A stretch of DNA of 42,929 nt from Dehalococcoidia bacterium (GCA_035574915.1 DATLYJ010000063.1:1-42929), one strand, 5' to 3'; counted from the stretch's first letter, positions 20,020 to 28,881 are shown. Numbers and translations are program-made. Notes: generated by a model not told the origin, from the letters alone.

Positions 20020-20987
20020 CCCAATGCCTCCCGGGCCTTCTTCACGCCCTCAACCAGGCGCACCAGTTTGTCGTACGCCTGCTCGCGCGGGAGGAACTCC
20101 AGGCCCATGTTTGGGTTCACATACAGGTTAGCAGAGCCGGCAACCTCCACCGCCTCCCGCACCCGCGCCACGATCTGCTCCACTGTCTCCAGGCGCGTGT
20201 TGCGCGAGTCGACCACCCCTGCCGCCAGCTTCCGCGGCCGCGGGCCGGCCCTGATCTGCTCGCTGCCCCTGGGGTCCACGTAGTCCACCCCCACGGTAGT
20301 GAACCCGGCCTCGATCGCGGGGCCCAGCGCGGCGCCCGGGACGCCAAAGTAGAAGTAGACGGCAGTCTCGGCGTTCACTCCGTCGAGGAGCCGCCGCCAC
20401 ACCTTAGCGGCGAAGGACGCGTCCTCCTGAAAGCGGCAGGCGGCGGGTTCGTTGAACTGCACGAGGGTCGCTCCCGCTGCCACCAGCGCCTTCGCTTCCC
20501 GGTTCAGCGCCTCTGCGAAGGCCAGCGCGACGCTGACCGTGTCGGCGTAATGCTCGTTCTTCGAGAGCCTCGCCAGAGTCAACGGGCCGGTCAGTACCGG
20601 CTTTACTGGCCTCTCGCTGTTCGCTTTCGCGAACTCGAAGTCCCGCACCGTGATCGGGCCCTTCCAGGCGATGGGGCCTTTGATCAGCGGCTCACGGTAG
20701 AAGGTGTTGGTGTCGAAAAAGCGGATCAGGCCAGTGATCTCGATGCCGGCCATGGCGCCCGCGAGATAGGTCTGCTCGTCGTCCCAGCGGATCTGGCCGT
20801 CGGTGACGAGCTCCACGCCGGCTTCGGCCTGCTCTTTGAGGACCTCGATGGTGACCTGATCCTGGACCTTCCTGACGTCCTCCCAGGTGATCTCGCCCCT
20901 GTCGAACCGGGCATAGGCGTTGCGAAGCCGCGCCGGCCGCGGCCGGTTAGGGATTTTCGGATAGTTACCGACGACGGTGATGATCAA
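20016..20987 (-). CDS. MetE-like paralogue lacking zinc ligands
   Basis: 323 aa, same fold and length class as the downstream core-MetE, but every zinc ligand is replaced on alignment: Tyr211 and Tyr213 for His/Cys (AVYFYFG), Asp235 for Glu, Met294 for Cys (NPNMGLE). The homocysteine residues also differ (GNY for GSF, NEPA for DEPA). TTG start with AAAGGAG 6 nt upstream. It is encoded first in the operon and overlaps the catalytic paralogue by 4 bp. Possibilities are a non-catalytic partner or regulator of a heteromer, or an enzyme with another methyl donor/acceptor. The function is unknown. Confidence 0.82.
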   Translation of the reverse strand: MIITVVGNYPKIPNRPRPARLRNAYARFDRGEITWEDVRKVQDQVTIEVLKEQAEAGVELVTDGQIRWDDEQTYLAGAMAGIEITGLIRFFDTNTFYREPLIKGPIAWKGPITVRDFEFAKANSERPVKPVLTGPLTLARLSKNEHYADTVSVALAFAEALNREAKALVAAGATLVQFNEPAACRFQEDASFAAKVWRRLLDGVNAETAVYFYFGVPGAALGPAIEAGFTTVGVDYVDPRGSEQIRAGPRPRKLAAGVVDSRNTRLETVEQIVARVREAVEVAGSANLYVNPNMGLEFLPREQAYDKLVRLVEGVKKAREALG

Positions 20988-21000
20988 GCCTCACTCCTTT

Positions 21001-21028
21001 GAGGGCCGCCGGCGGGCTCTTGGCCCTC
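21001..21028 (-). promoter_or_regulatory. Hairpin just upstream of the MetE-operon ribosome-binding site
   Basis: On the minus strand GAGGGCC and GGCCCTC (21022-21028 and 21001-21007) can pair. The stem ends directly before AAAGGAG (20994-21000), so it could affect initiation at the TTG 20987. Confidence 0.35.
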
Positions 21029-21074
21029 TGTCCTGTCTCAAAGGGAAGTCACCGAGGGTTCTGCTCTCGACGCG

Positions 21075-21100
21075 AAAAGCGAGGGCGCGGAGACCCTCGC
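21075..21100 (-). terminator. Terminator-like attenuator in the MetE-operon leader
   Basis: Reading the minus strand, GCGAGGG and CCCTCGC form a 7-bp stem (21100-21094, 21085-21079) followed by TTTT (21078-21075). It starts about 16 nt after the predicted transcription start and about 88 nt before the TTG start. A second ACCCTCG downstream on the same strand could compete for the 5' arm, giving an antiterminator. Confidence 0.5.
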
Positions 21101-21122
21101 TCACGTTACCAGCGGACGCCTG

Positions 21123-21152
21123 AGTCTAGCACTGGGCCAAAATTCCGATCAA
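21123..21152 (-). promoter_or_regulatory. Promoter of the MetE-like operon
   Basis: On the minus strand, -35 TTGATC (21152-21147) and -10 TAGACT (21128-21123) are separated by 18 nt. It lies between miaA and the MetE pair in the 236-nt intergenic region. Confidence 0.55.
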
Positions 21153-21223
21153 CGCGAGCCCCCCGCGGCTACTCCCATGATGCCCGCCCCGACAGCCCCC
21201 GCCACAGGCGGCCGGGCCAGGCT

Positions 21224-22150
21224 TCAGCCCTCCAGCCACTCTAGTGTCATCGAGACGCACCTGTCAGCTGCCCCGCCGCCGGCATCGAGCCAGTGGATCC
21301 TCGGGTCCGACTCTTTGAACCAGGCCGCCTGGTTCCGCGCCAGGCGATGCGTGGCGATCTTCGTGCGCGCGATCGCCTCCTCGAGGCTTATGACCCCGTC
21401 GAGATAGAGGCCGGCCTCCCTGTATCCGATGCCGGAGCGAACCGGACGCGCTTCGCCGTAGCCCGCGGCGCGTAGCCGCTCGACCTCCTGCACGAGCCCG
21501 GCGGCGTACATCTCCTCGACGCGGCGGTCGATACGCGCGTGCAGGTCGGCCCGCGGGCAGCGCAGGCCTAGCACCAGCACCTCCGCATCGACCGGATGGC
21601 GCGCCCGGCAGGCGGACAGGGGCCTGCCGTCCCGCTCGATGACCTCCAGGGCCCGCACGACCCGCCGGACGTTGCGGTAGTCGATGCGCGCGGCCGCGTC
21701 CGGGTCCGCCTGCGCGAGCCTGGCGTGCAGTGCCTCCGCCCCGTGCTCCGCCGCGAAGCGCTCCAGCGCCTCGCGCAGCTCCCTGTCCGGTGCCACGCGC
21801 GGCACTTCCCAGCCCTCCAGCAGCGCCCAGACGTACTGGCCGCTGCCTCCGCAGACGATGGGCACTTTATGTCTGGCCCAGATGTCCTCCAGGGCTGCCC
21901 GCGCCAGGTCCAGATAGCGGGCGAGCGAGAGCTCTTCGTCCGGCTCCAGCACGTCGACTAGGTGGTGCGGGACCAGGCGCCGTTGCGCCGGCGAGGGCTT
22001 TGCCGTGCCGATGTCCATCCCCCGGTACACCTGGAAGGCATCGGCGCCCACGACTTCGCCCCCGGCGGCGAGCGCGACCGCGACCGCCGCCTCGGTCTTG
22101 CCGGTGGCTGTCTGCCCCACGATGGCGACGAGCGGACGGCGGCGCGGCAT
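21224..22150 (-). CDS. miaA: tRNA dimethylallyltransferase MiaA
   Basis: 308 aa. It prenylates A37 of tRNAs reading U-starting codons. The N-terminal P-loop is GQTATGKT, then GADAFQVYRGMDIGTAKPS, HHLVDV, and GGSGQYVWALLEG, all family signatures. The C-terminal part has RSGIGYREAGLYL and KIATHRLARNQAAWF. It starts 2 nt after the tpiA stop and is the last gene of the minus-strand operon. The organism would need DMAPP. Confidence 0.96.
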   Translation of the reverse strand: MPRRRPLVAIVGQTATGKTEAAVAVALAAGGEVVGADAFQVYRGMDIGTAKPSPAQRRLVPHHLVDVLEPDEELSLARYLDLARAALEDIWARHKVPIVCGGSGQYVWALLEGWEVPRVAPDRELREALERFAAEHGAEALHARLAQADPDAAARIDYRNVRRVVRALEVIERDGRPLSACRARHPVDAEVLVLGLRCPRADLHARIDRRVEEMYAAGLVQEVERLRAAGYGEARPVRSGIGYREAGLYLDGVISLEEAIARTKIATHRLARNQAAWFKESDPRIHWLDAGGGAADRCVSMTLEWLEG

Positions 22151-22152
22151 TG

Positions 22153-22932
22153 CTAACGGCCGATCGCGGCCACCTTCCGCACCATCTCGACGAAGGAGGC
22201 CGCGACGAGCGACGCTCCGCCAACCAGCCCCCCATCGACGTCCGGCTGCGCCACGAAGTCGGCGATGTTGTCCGGCGTCACGCTGCCGCCGTAGAGGATC
22301 CGGACCTGGCTCGCGGCCTCGGCGCCAACTATGTCAGCAAGCTCGCCGCGGATGAACGCGATCGCCTCCTGGGCATCGGACGGCGTCGCCGCGACGCCCG
22401 TGCCGATGGCCCATACGGGCTCATAGGCGACCACTGTCGTCTCCGGAGGGACCGCCGGCTGGCCTTCGAAGGCTCCGCGCACCTGGCGCCGCAGCACGGC
22501 CTTCGTCTCGCCCGCCTGGCGCTGAGCCCCCGTCTCACCGACGCAGACGATCGGCTTCAGTCCCGCCGCCACGGCGGCCCGGAGCTTCTTGCTCACCGTC
22601 TCGTCGGTCTCGCAGAAGTACTGACGGCGTTCGGAGTGGCCGATGATAACGTACTCCGCGAGGCCCGCCAGCATTGCCGCGCTGACCTCGCCCGTGAAGG
22701 CCCCTTTCTCCTCCCAGTGCATGTTCTGCGCGCCCACCTTCACGGGCGAGCCCTCACATGCCTTCGCGACGGCGCCGAGGAAGACGAACGGCGGGCAGAC
22801 CACCTTCTCGATGCCGCCGGAGGCGTCGTCCGCTTCAGCAAGGGCCTCGCGGAGCGCCCGCGCCAGTTCGATGGCGCTGTCCGCGGTCGTGTTCATCTTC
22901 CAGTTCCCGGCGACGATCGGCGTTCGCGGCAT
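22153..22932 (-). CDS. tpiA: Triosephosphate isomerase
   Basis: 259 aa TIM barrel interconverting DHAP and glyceraldehyde-3-phosphate. Catalytic Lys is in GNWKMN, the electrophilic His in IGHSERR, the base Glu in AYEPVWAIGTG, and the phosphate loop in LYGGSVTPDN and GLVGGASL. It begins one base after the apgM stop and ends two bases before miaA, so coupling is tight. It belongs with pgk and apgM as a lower-glycolysis set. Confidence 0.97.
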   Translation of the reverse strand: MPRTPIVAGNWKMNTTADSAIELARALREALAEADDASGGIEKVVCPPFVFLGAVAKACEGSPVKVGAQNMHWEEKGAFTGEVSAAMLAGLAEYVIIGHSERRQYFCETDETVSKKLRAAVAAGLKPIVCVGETGAQRQAGETKAVLRRQVRGAFEGQPAVPPETTVVAYEPVWAIGTGVAATPSDAQEAIAFIRGELADIVGAEAASQVRILYGGSVTPDNIADFVAQPDVDGGLVGGASLVAASFVEMVRKVAAIGR

Positions 22933-22933
22933 C

Positions 22934-24136
22934 TCAGGCTCCGTACTTCATCAGCCGTCCCGCGTGCGCCAGCGCGAGCGGCATCACGTCCACCGCCGGG
23001 AAGATGCCGAGCGACCCCCGCGCGCAGTCGGGCTCGTTGAACTCGCGCACGGGGTCGGCGCGGATGAACTTCGACTTGATCATGAATGGCACCGGGTGCC
23101 AGCTGTGGGCCGCCATTATCGCCGGCGTCGAATGGTCGCCGGCAACGATGAGCACGTCCGGGTCGAGTTCCCGCAGGTCCGGCACCAGCTTGTCGAACTC
23201 CTCCAGCGCGTGCACCTTGGCATGGAAGTCCCCGTCCTCACCCGCGGCGTCGGCCTTCTTGAAGTGATAGAAGAAGAAGTCGAATTCATCCCAGCGCGAG
23301 CGCATCGCCTCCAGCTGACTCGCAGGCGTCCCGCCGCCCGGGGCCACGGTCATCCCCACCAGTTTCGCCAGCCCCCGGTACATCGGGTACACGGCGAAGG
23401 CGCCACAGCGCATCTGCGCGACCTCCGGGAGGGCGGGCCACGAGGGATAGCGCGCGAATCCCCGCAGCAGGATGCCGTTAGCCTGCGGATGGTCGCCGAT
23501 GACCTCGCGCGCCTTCCTGATGAACCGGTTAGCGAGGTCCGCGGTCGGCTCCGCCTCCGGCACAACCGCCCTCACGGGCAGTGGAGGTACGCCCTCGCGC
23601 TCAGGGTCCGTCTGCCGCAGACGGTCGTCCAGCCCCTCGCCGCGCAGGACGAGGACGAAACGGTGCTCCCGCACCGGCTCGACCAGCACTTCGACGCCCG
23701 GGAGGCGGATTTGCCGGAGCTTTTCGACGAGGCCCGCCGTCACCTCCGTTGACACGCGGCCGGCGCGCCGGTCCGTGATCCGCCCCTCAGCGTCCAGCGT
23801 GCAGAAGTTGCCCCTTGCCGCGACGTCCGACGGTTGCAGGTCGAAGTCAATGCCCAGCGCCTCGAGGACGCCGCGCCCGACCTCGTACTTCAGCGGCTCG
23901 TAGCCGAACAGGGCCAGGTGCCCCGGCCCGCTGCCCGGCGTTATCCCGGCCCCGACGGGCACCGTGAGGCCGCAATTCGAATCCTCCGCCAGCCGGTTGA
24001 GGTTGGGGATGGAGGCGGTCTCGAGCTCCGTGCGCTTGGTGTCCGGGTGAGGCAGCCCCCCGAGGCCGTCGATGACGCAGAGCAGGATCTTGGTGGAGGC
24101 GGGAGTCGCGAGCGACCGCAACAGCTCGATGTCCAT
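22934..24136 (-). CDS. apgM: 2,3-bisphosphoglycerate-independent phosphoglycerate mutase, archaeal type
   Basis: 400 aa alkaline-phosphatase-superfamily mutase converting 3- to 2-phosphoglycerate. The family signatures are CVIDGLGG at the N-terminus, GITPGSGPGHLALFGY around the Ser nucleophile, ARGNFCT, the YPMYRGLAKLVGM segment, and metal-site blocks FFYHFKKADAAGEDGD and AGDHSTP. The length fits ApgM rather than the longer GpmI. It is placed between pgk and tpiA, in line with function. Confidence 0.94.
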   Translation of the reverse strand: MDIELLRSLATPASTKILLCVIDGLGGLPHPDTKRTELETASIPNLNRLAEDSNCGLTVPVGAGITPGSGPGHLALFGYEPLKYEVGRGVLEALGIDFDLQPSDVAARGNFCTLDAEGRITDRRAGRVSTEVTAGLVEKLRQIRLPGVEVLVEPVREHRFVLVLRGEGLDDRLRQTDPEREGVPPLPVRAVVPEAEPTADLANRFIRKAREVIGDHPQANGILLRGFARYPSWPALPEVAQMRCGAFAVYPMYRGLAKLVGMTVAPGGGTPASQLEAMRSRWDEFDFFFYHFKKADAAGEDGDFHAKVHALEEFDKLVPDLRELDPDVLIVAGDHSTPAIMAAHSWHPVPFMIKSKFIRADPVREFNEPDCARGSLGIFPAVDVMPLALAHAGRLMKYGA

Positions 24137-24171
24137 GAGCCGATTCTAAGGTGCCTCCGCGCTGCGGGGAA

Positions 24172-25353
24172 TCAAGCGTCGTCCAGAGCGGCCACGCCGG
24201 GCAGGACCCGGCCTTCGAGGAACTCGAGCGAGGCGCCCCCGCCGGTAGAGACGTGCGTGTAGCGGTCCCGCAGTCCTGCCTGCTCTACGAGCGCGGCCGT
24301 CTCCCCGCCGCCGATGACCACTGTCGAGCGCAGGTCGGCGAGGTACAGCGCCAGCGAGAGGGACCCCTCCGCGAACGCCGGGAACTCCGCCACGCCCAGC
24401 GTCCCGTTCCAGAAGATGGTGCCGCAGTCATCCAGGGCGTCCCGAAACGTGCTGAGCGTGTCGTGCCCCACGTCCATAATCCGCCAGTTGGGCGGGATCC
24501 CCCCTACCGAGACCGTCATGTGCTCCGCGTCCGCCGCGAACTCCTCCGCGATGACCACGTCCGTCGGCAGCAGCACTGGCACGCCTCGCTGCTCGGCCTG
24601 CTTCAGGATGTCCCGCGCCGTCTCGATGTAGTCATCCTCCACCAGCGACTGCCCCACCGGCGTGCCCAGGGCCTTGAGGAAGGTCGAGGCAATGCCGCCG
24701 CCGAGCAGGAGGATGTCGATCTTGGGGAGGAGGTGCGTGAGCACCCCGATCTTGGTGCTGATCTTCGCCCCGCCGAGGATGGCCGCGAAGGGCCGCGCGG
24801 GATTGGTGAGCAACCGCCCCAGCACCTCCAGTTCCTTCATCATCAAGAAGCCCGCCACGGCCGGCAGCAGCCGCGCAACCCCTTCTGTCGAAGCGTGCGC
24901 GCGGTGCGCCGTGCCGAAGGCGTCGTTCACGTAGATATCCGCGAGCGACGCCAGCCGGCGCGCGAACTCCGGGTCGTTCTTTTCTTCCTCCGCGTGAAAC
25001 CTCAGGTTCTCGAGGAGCAGTATCTCGCCCGGCTTCAGTTCCGCGACGGCCGCCTCGACCTCAGGCCCCACACAGTCGGGCGCGGTCTTCACCGGCCGGC
25101 CGAGTAGCTGCGCCAGCCTCTCAGCCACCGGGCGCAGCCGCAGCGACTCCACCACCTTCCCGTCCGGTCGGCCGAGGTGCGAGCAAAGGATCACCGCGGC
25201 GTTCCGGTCCCGGAGATACTCGATTGTCGGCAGGGCGGCACGGATTCGGTTGTCGTCCGCAATCGCGCCCGTCCGGTCGAATGGGACGTTGAAATCGACT
25301 CGCACCAGGACGCGCTTGCCGTCGACGTTGACGTCCCTGACTGTCTTCTTCAT
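24172..25353 (-). CDS. pgk: Phosphoglycerate kinase
   Basis: 393 aa. It makes ATP and 3-phosphoglycerate from 1,3-bisphosphoglycerate. RVDFNVPFD at the N-terminus, the [10 protein letters not shown] loop, [31 protein letters not shown], and the nucleotide-site [13 protein letters not shown] with [13 protein letters not shown] are all present and in order. ATG start. It is preceded by 14 nt after the stop of the degenerate prenyl-synthase-like gene and followed by apgM after 35 nt. Confidence 0.97.
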   Translation of the reverse strand: MKKTVRDVNVDGKRVLVRVDFNVPFDRTGAIADDNRIRAALPTIEYLRDRNAAVILCSHLGRPDGKVVESLRLRPVAERLAQLLGRPVKTAPDCVGPEVEAAVAELKPGEILLLENLRFHAEEEKNDPEFARRLASLADIYVNDAFGTAHRAHASTEGVARLLPAVAGFLMMKELEVLGRLLTNPARPFAAILGGAKISTKIGVLTHLLPKIDILLLGGGIASTFLKALGTPVGQSLVEDDYIETARDILKQAEQRGVPVLLPTDVVIAEEFAADAEHMTVSVGGIPPNWRIMDVGHDTLSTFRDALDDCGTIFWNGTLGVAEFPAFAEGSLSLALYLADLRSTVVIGGGETAALVEQAGLRDRYTHVSTGGGASLEFLEGRVLPGVAALDDA

Positions 25354-25367
25354 CCAGGCCCTCCGGA

Positions 25368-26018
25368 TCAGCGCAGCAGCGCCGACAGTGCTTCGCGCTC
25401 GCCTTGGCTGAGGTTAGTGCCTTCCAGTGCTGCGCGCGCGCTCCCCAGTCTCGAAGTCTCGCCAGCCGCGGCCTCGCTGACCGCGGCCCCGAAGCGGCCC
25501 AGCGCGGCCACGGTTGCCTCGTCCTTGCCGGCCGCCCGGCCCGCCAGCTCGCCGGCCATGCGGCCAAGCGCTCCCCTTGCATCACCCGCCGCCAGCGCCT
25601 CCCAAACGCCCAGGGCTAGGGTGTCGAAAGCCGCCGCCAGCCCCGGCCGGCGCCCACCCTCGGAAGACTCGATTTCGGAAAGCGCGACATGCGCCAGGCC
25701 AAACAGCGCGTCGGCCGAGTTTAGCGCCAGCGGCAGACCGTGCTTGGCCTGCACCTGCCCGCCGCCTCGCTCCGCCTCGGGATCCAGCGACCGCAGTGCC
25801 GCCGAGGCAACCTCCGTGAGGGCCACCGCCAGCGCGACCCCGCGCGATAGCTCGCCGCCGACGCCCAAGGCCTGCCCGACCGCCGCGCACAGCGGCCCCG
25901 CACCCAGGCCTTCGCTGGCGCTCGCCACGTGCTCGAGCACCAGGGCATTCTGTGCCGCCTCGTGCCGGCGCACGAAGCGCTCTACTTCCGCCAGGACCTC
26001 GTCACCCAGCGCCTTCAC
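25368..26018 (-). CDS. Degenerate polyprenyl-synthase-like protein
   Basis: 216 aa, very Ala/Leu-rich and all-helical in appearance. I do not recognise a conserved motif outright. The order of segments follows trans-prenyltransferases: GAGPLCAAVGQALGV, a LAVALTEVASAAL helix where LHxxSLxHDD would be, KHGLPLALNSADALFGLAHVAL (compare the GxxxAxxAGDALFxLA helix), and ALGRFGAAVSEAA where the second Asp-rich motif should be. Both DDxxD motifs are missing, and the protein is about 100 aa shorter than active synthases. GTG start. It lies between rpiB and pgk, 14 nt upstream of pgk. The fold assignment is by eye and tentative. Confidence 0.5.
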   Translation of the reverse strand: MKALGDEVLAEVERFVRRHEAAQNALVLEHVASASEGLGAGPLCAAVGQALGVGGELSRGVALAVALTEVASAALRSLDPEAERGGGQVQAKHGLPLALNSADALFGLAHVALSEIESSEGGRRPGLAAAFDTLALGVWEALAAGDARGALGRMAGELAGRAAGKDEATVAALGRFGAAVSEAAAGETSRLGSARAALEGTNLSQGEREALSALLR

Positions 26019-26100
26019 CTCGCTGCCGCAGCCATGCTCCAGGGGCGCACCCTCACGCCGCGCCGGCCTGCTGCACGCGCCCCCGCTGCCCGGCCGCCGG

Positions 26101-26532
26101 TCATTGCGGCTCGATCTTTCCGATGCGCGCCGTATGCCGTCCGCCCTCGAAAGCCGTCGTCATGAACACCCGCACGACCTCCTTCGCCGTCTCCAGGCCC
26201 ACGACTCGTTGGCCGAGGGAGAGCATGTTCGCATCGTTATGCTGCCGTGCCAGGCGGGCCGTAGTCGCGTCCCAGCACAGCGCGCAGCGGATGCCCCTCA
26301 CCTTATTGGCCACGATCTGCTCCCCGTTTCCGGAGCCGCCGAGCACTATGCCCCGGTCGAATTCTCCCCGCGCGACCGCCTCGGCGACGGGCCGTATGTA
26401 GTCCGGGTAGTCGACCGCTTCCTCGCTGTTGGTGCCGAAGTCCGTCACCTCGTGCCCCATCTCCCGCAAGAGGTCCACGAAGACGGCCTTATAAGCCACC
26501 CCGGCGTGGTCGGACCCGATCGCTACCCTCAT
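26101..26532 (-). CDS. rpiB: Ribose-5-phosphate isomerase B
   Basis: 143 aa. It interconverts ribose- and ribulose-5-phosphate. GSDHAGVAYK at the N-terminus, DYPDYIRPVAEAV, GGSGNGEQIVANKVRGIRCAL and HNDANMLSLGQRVVG are diagnostic. The active-site loop reads GGSGNGEQ without the Cys found in E. coli RpiB, matching the actinobacterial type where a Glu acts as base. The start overlaps the tsaC stop (ATGA, 26529-26532). Confidence 0.95.
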   Translation of the reverse strand: MRVAIGSDHAGVAYKAVFVDLLREMGHEVTDFGTNSEEAVDYPDYIRPVAEAVARGEFDRGIVLGGSGNGEQIVANKVRGIRCALCWDATTARLARQHNDANMLSLGQRVVGLETAKEVVRVFMTTAFEGGRHTARIGKIEPQ

Positions 26533-27155
26533 CGGGAGGCCGGCGCCCCTGTTGCCGCGGCGATCTCGGGCGGAGGGATGGCTCCCTCGCGCAGCACCAC
26601 GGGCGGCGACACCGTGCAGTCGACGATCGTCGAAGGACGACCCTTCGGGCAGGCGCCGCCGTCGAGCACGAGGTCGACCGCCTCACCCAGCGCCTCCAGG
26701 ACGTCCCTCGCCGTGACCGGCTCCGGGCCGCCGCTGAGGTTCGCGCTCGTCCCCGTGACCGGCTTCCCGAGGCCCTTGACCACCGCCAGCGCGACCGGAT
26801 GGTCAGGCGCCCGCAGCGCTACCGTATCGCCGCCCGCGAGCGCCGCCGACTCGAAGTCCGGGCGCCGCTTCACCACGAGGGTCAGCGCCCCCGGCCAGTA
26901 GCGCCGCGCCAGCGCCTCGGCCTCAGGCGTCAGTTGGCCGTAGCGGGCTGCCATTTCCAGGCCGGACACGAAGAGCGGCAGCGGCTTGCCGCCCTCGCGG
27001 CCCTTCACGTCGAACACCCGCTCGACGGCCGCCGGGTTCGTGGCGTCCGCGGCCAGCGCGTACAATGTATCCGTGGGGAAGGCGACAACGCCGCCTTCCT
27101 TCAGCTTTTCGACCGCGAGAGCGACACCGGATTCGGCTTCGATTACGTTGCTCAT
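26529..27155 (-). CDS. tsaC: L-threonylcarbamoyladenylate synthase (TsaC/Sua5 family, YrdC domain)
   Basis: 208 aa. It makes threonylcarbamoyl-AMP for t6A37 of ANN-decoding tRNAs. The YrdC fold is shown by GGVVAFPTDTLYALAADA, KGREGGKPLPLFV with the conserved Lys/Arg, YWPGALTLVV, VALRAPDHPVA, GTSANLSGG and GGACPKGRPSTIVDC. It lacks the long Sua5 C-terminal domain, so it is the short type. It is the first gene of the seven-gene minus-strand operon, beginning about 16 nt after the predicted transcription start with no clear Shine-Dalgarno. Confidence 0.94.
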   Translation of the reverse strand: MSNVIEAESGVALAVEKLKEGGVVAFPTDTLYALAADATNPAAVERVFDVKGREGGKPLPLFVSGLEMAARYGQLTPEAEALARRYWPGALTLVVKRRPDFESAALAGGDTVALRAPDHPVALAVVKGLGKPVTGTSANLSGGPEPVTARDVLEALGEAVDLVLDGGACPKGRPSTIVDCTVSPPVVLREGAIPPPEIAAATGAPASR

Positions 27156-27169
27156 GAGCCGTCGGGAGC

Positions 27170-27198
27170 TTGACGCGAGTATATCACGGTGCTAGCCT
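27170..27198 (+). promoter_or_regulatory. Promoter of guaA
   Basis: -35 TTGACG (27170-27175), 17-nt spacer, -10 TAGCCT (27193-27198). It points to a start near 27205 and a leader of about 30 nt. Confidence 0.55.
27178..27186 (-). promoter_or_regulatory. Extended -10 promoter of the tsaC operon
   Basis: On the minus strand TGATATACT provides a TGn-TATACT extended -10 (hexamer 27183-27178). It falls inside the spacer of the guaA promoter, so the two divergent promoters overlap. Confidence 0.5.
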
Positions 27199-27233
27199 CT
27201 ACCCATCCCTGAACCGCGAATCCACCTAAGCAT

Positions 27234-28880
27234 TTGACTGGATCGGCGTCCCACCCCAGCACCTCCGGCGACCAGGAGGTTGCCGCCTACCTGGCGCAGG
27301 CCGAGGGCGGCGCCCGGGAGGCAGACGCCCATCCCCGGCCGCGCGAGTCCGTCGTCATCCTCGACTTCGGCTCCCAGTACAGCCTCCTCATCGCCCGCCG
27401 CGTCCGCGAGTGTGGCGTGTACTGCGAACTGCTCCCCCACGATGCCCCCTACGAGGAGGTAGCGCGCCTGAACCCGCGCGCCTTCATCCTCTCCGGCGGC
27501 CCCGCCAGCGTGTACGAGCCGGGCGCGCCCCAGGCGCCCGCTTACGTTTTCGAGTCCGGCCTGCCGGTCCTTGGCATCTGTTACGGCATGCAGCTGCTCG
27601 CTCACCAGCTCGGCGGCAAGGTGACACCGGGCCAGCGCCGGGAGTACGGCCCCGCCACCATAGAAGTGCACGAGCCAGCCGCGCTCTTCCGGTCACTGCC
27701 GACTTCCTTGCCGGTGTGGATGAGCCACGGCGATCACGTCAGCCAGCTTCCGCCCGGCTTCCGCCAGCTCGCCAGCTCCGCAAACTCGCCTTACGCCGCC
27801 ATCGGCGACGGCCGCGGACGCATCGGCATCCAGTTCCACCCGGAGGTAGTGCACACGCCCCAGGGGACCGAAATGCTCCGCAACTTCCTCTTCGACGTTG
27901 CCCATTGCGAGGGCGGTTGGACCGCGAAGTCCATCGTCGCCGCCGCCGTCGAGCAAGTCCGGCGCCAGGTCGGCGATGGCAAGGCGATCTGCGCCCTCTC
28001 CGGCGGCGTCGACTCTGCCGTGGCCGCCGCGATCACTTACGCCGCCATCGGAGACCAGCTCACCTGCGTCTTCGTGAACAACGGTGTCATGCGCCGCGGC
28101 GAGCCCGAGCAGGTGCGCGAGACCTTCGAGCGCCATATGGGCATGAAGCTCATCTTCCTGGACGAAAGCCGCCGCTTCTTCGAGCAGCTCCGCGGCGTCA
28201 CCGACCCGGAGACCAAGCGCAAGCGCATCGGCGAGACCTTCGTCCGCGTCTTTGAGGAGACCGCCGCCGAATTCGGCCACATCGACTTCATGGTCCAGGG
28301 CACAACATACCCGGACGTCATCGAGAGCGGGCAGACGGCATCGAAGGGCTCAGCCGCCCGCGTGATCAAGACCCACCACAACGTCGGCGGGCTGCCGGAG
28401 GACATGGTGCTGCAGCTCGTCGAGCCGCTGCGCTACCTCTTCAAGGACGAAGTCCGCAAAGCCGGCCTGGAGCTCGGCCTGCCCGAAGAAATCGTCAACC
28501 GTCATCCTTTCCCGGGGCCAGGGCTTGCGATCAGGATCATCGGCGAGGTCACGCCGGAAAAGGTCGCCACCCTCCAGGCAGCCGACGCGATCGTGATGGA
28601 GGAGGTCCGCGCCGCCGGCCTCTACGACGACCTCTGGCAAGCATTTGCCGTCCTTACCGGCACCCGCAGCGTCGGCGTCCAGGGGGACTACCGCACCTAC
28701 GGCAACGTCATCGCCCTCCGCGCCGTCACCGCGGACGACGCCATGACCGCGGACTGGGCCCGCCTCCCCTACGACCTCCTCGCCCGCATCTCGAACCGCA
28801 TCGTGAATGAGGTCCCGGACGTAAACCGTGTCGTCTACGACATCACCTCGAAGCCGCCCGGCACAATCGAGTGGGAGTGA
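27234..28880 (+). CDS. guaA: GMP synthase (glutamine-hydrolysing)
   Basis: 548 aa. It aminates XMP to GMP. The N-terminal class I glutamine amidotransferase has [12 protein letters not shown], the Cys nucleophile in GICYGMQLL, and [12 protein letters not shown]. The ATP pyrophosphatase has the PP-loop [12 protein letters not shown], and the dimerisation domain ends with KPPGTIEWE. About 35 residues precede the usual start of the amidotransferase domain. The TTG at 27234 has no clear ribosome-binding site, so the real start could be a little downstream. It is followed by the HTH/PIN pair and purD. Confidence 0.95.
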   Translation: MTGSASHPSTSGDQEVAAYLAQAEGGAREADAHPRPRESVVILDFGSQYSLLIARRVRECGVYCELLPHDAPYEEVARLNPRAFILSGGPASVYEPGAPQAPAYVFESGLPVLGICYGMQLLAHQLGGKVTPGQRREYGPATIEVHEPAALFRSLPTSLPVWMSHGDHVSQLPPGFRQLASSANSPYAAIGDGRGRIGIQFHPEVVHTPQGTEMLRNFLFDVAHCEGGWTAKSIVAAAVEQVRRQVGDGKAICALSGGVDSAVAAAITYAAIGDQLTCVFVNNGVMRRGEPEQVRETFERHMGMKLIFLDESRRFFEQLRGVTDPETKRKRIGETFVRVFEETAAEFGHIDFMVQGTTYPDVIESGQTASKGSAARVIKTHHNVGGLPEDMVLQLVEPLRYLFKDEVRKAGLELGLPEEIVNRHPFPGPGLAIRIIGEVTPEKVATLQAADAIVMEEVRAAGLYDDLWQAFAVLTGTRSVGVQGDYRTYGNVIALRAVTADDAMTADWARLPYDLLARISNRIVNEVPDVNRVVYDITSKPPGTIEWE

Positions 28881-28881
28881 C

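Noticed and set aside
20010-21002. 330-codon plus-strand frame opposite the MetE-like paralogue
   Set aside because: Antisense shadow; the minus strand has a promoter, ribosome-binding site and coupled start.
21075-21120. T-box element before the MetE pair
   Set aside because: A short GGGT...CCGCG similarity exists, but there is no specifier-loop-sized leader and the T-box consensus is not met.
25177-26901. 574-codon plus-strand frame crossing pgk, the degenerate gene, rpiB and tsaC
   Set aside because: It runs antisense over four genes and is Ser/Arg/Pro low-complexity.
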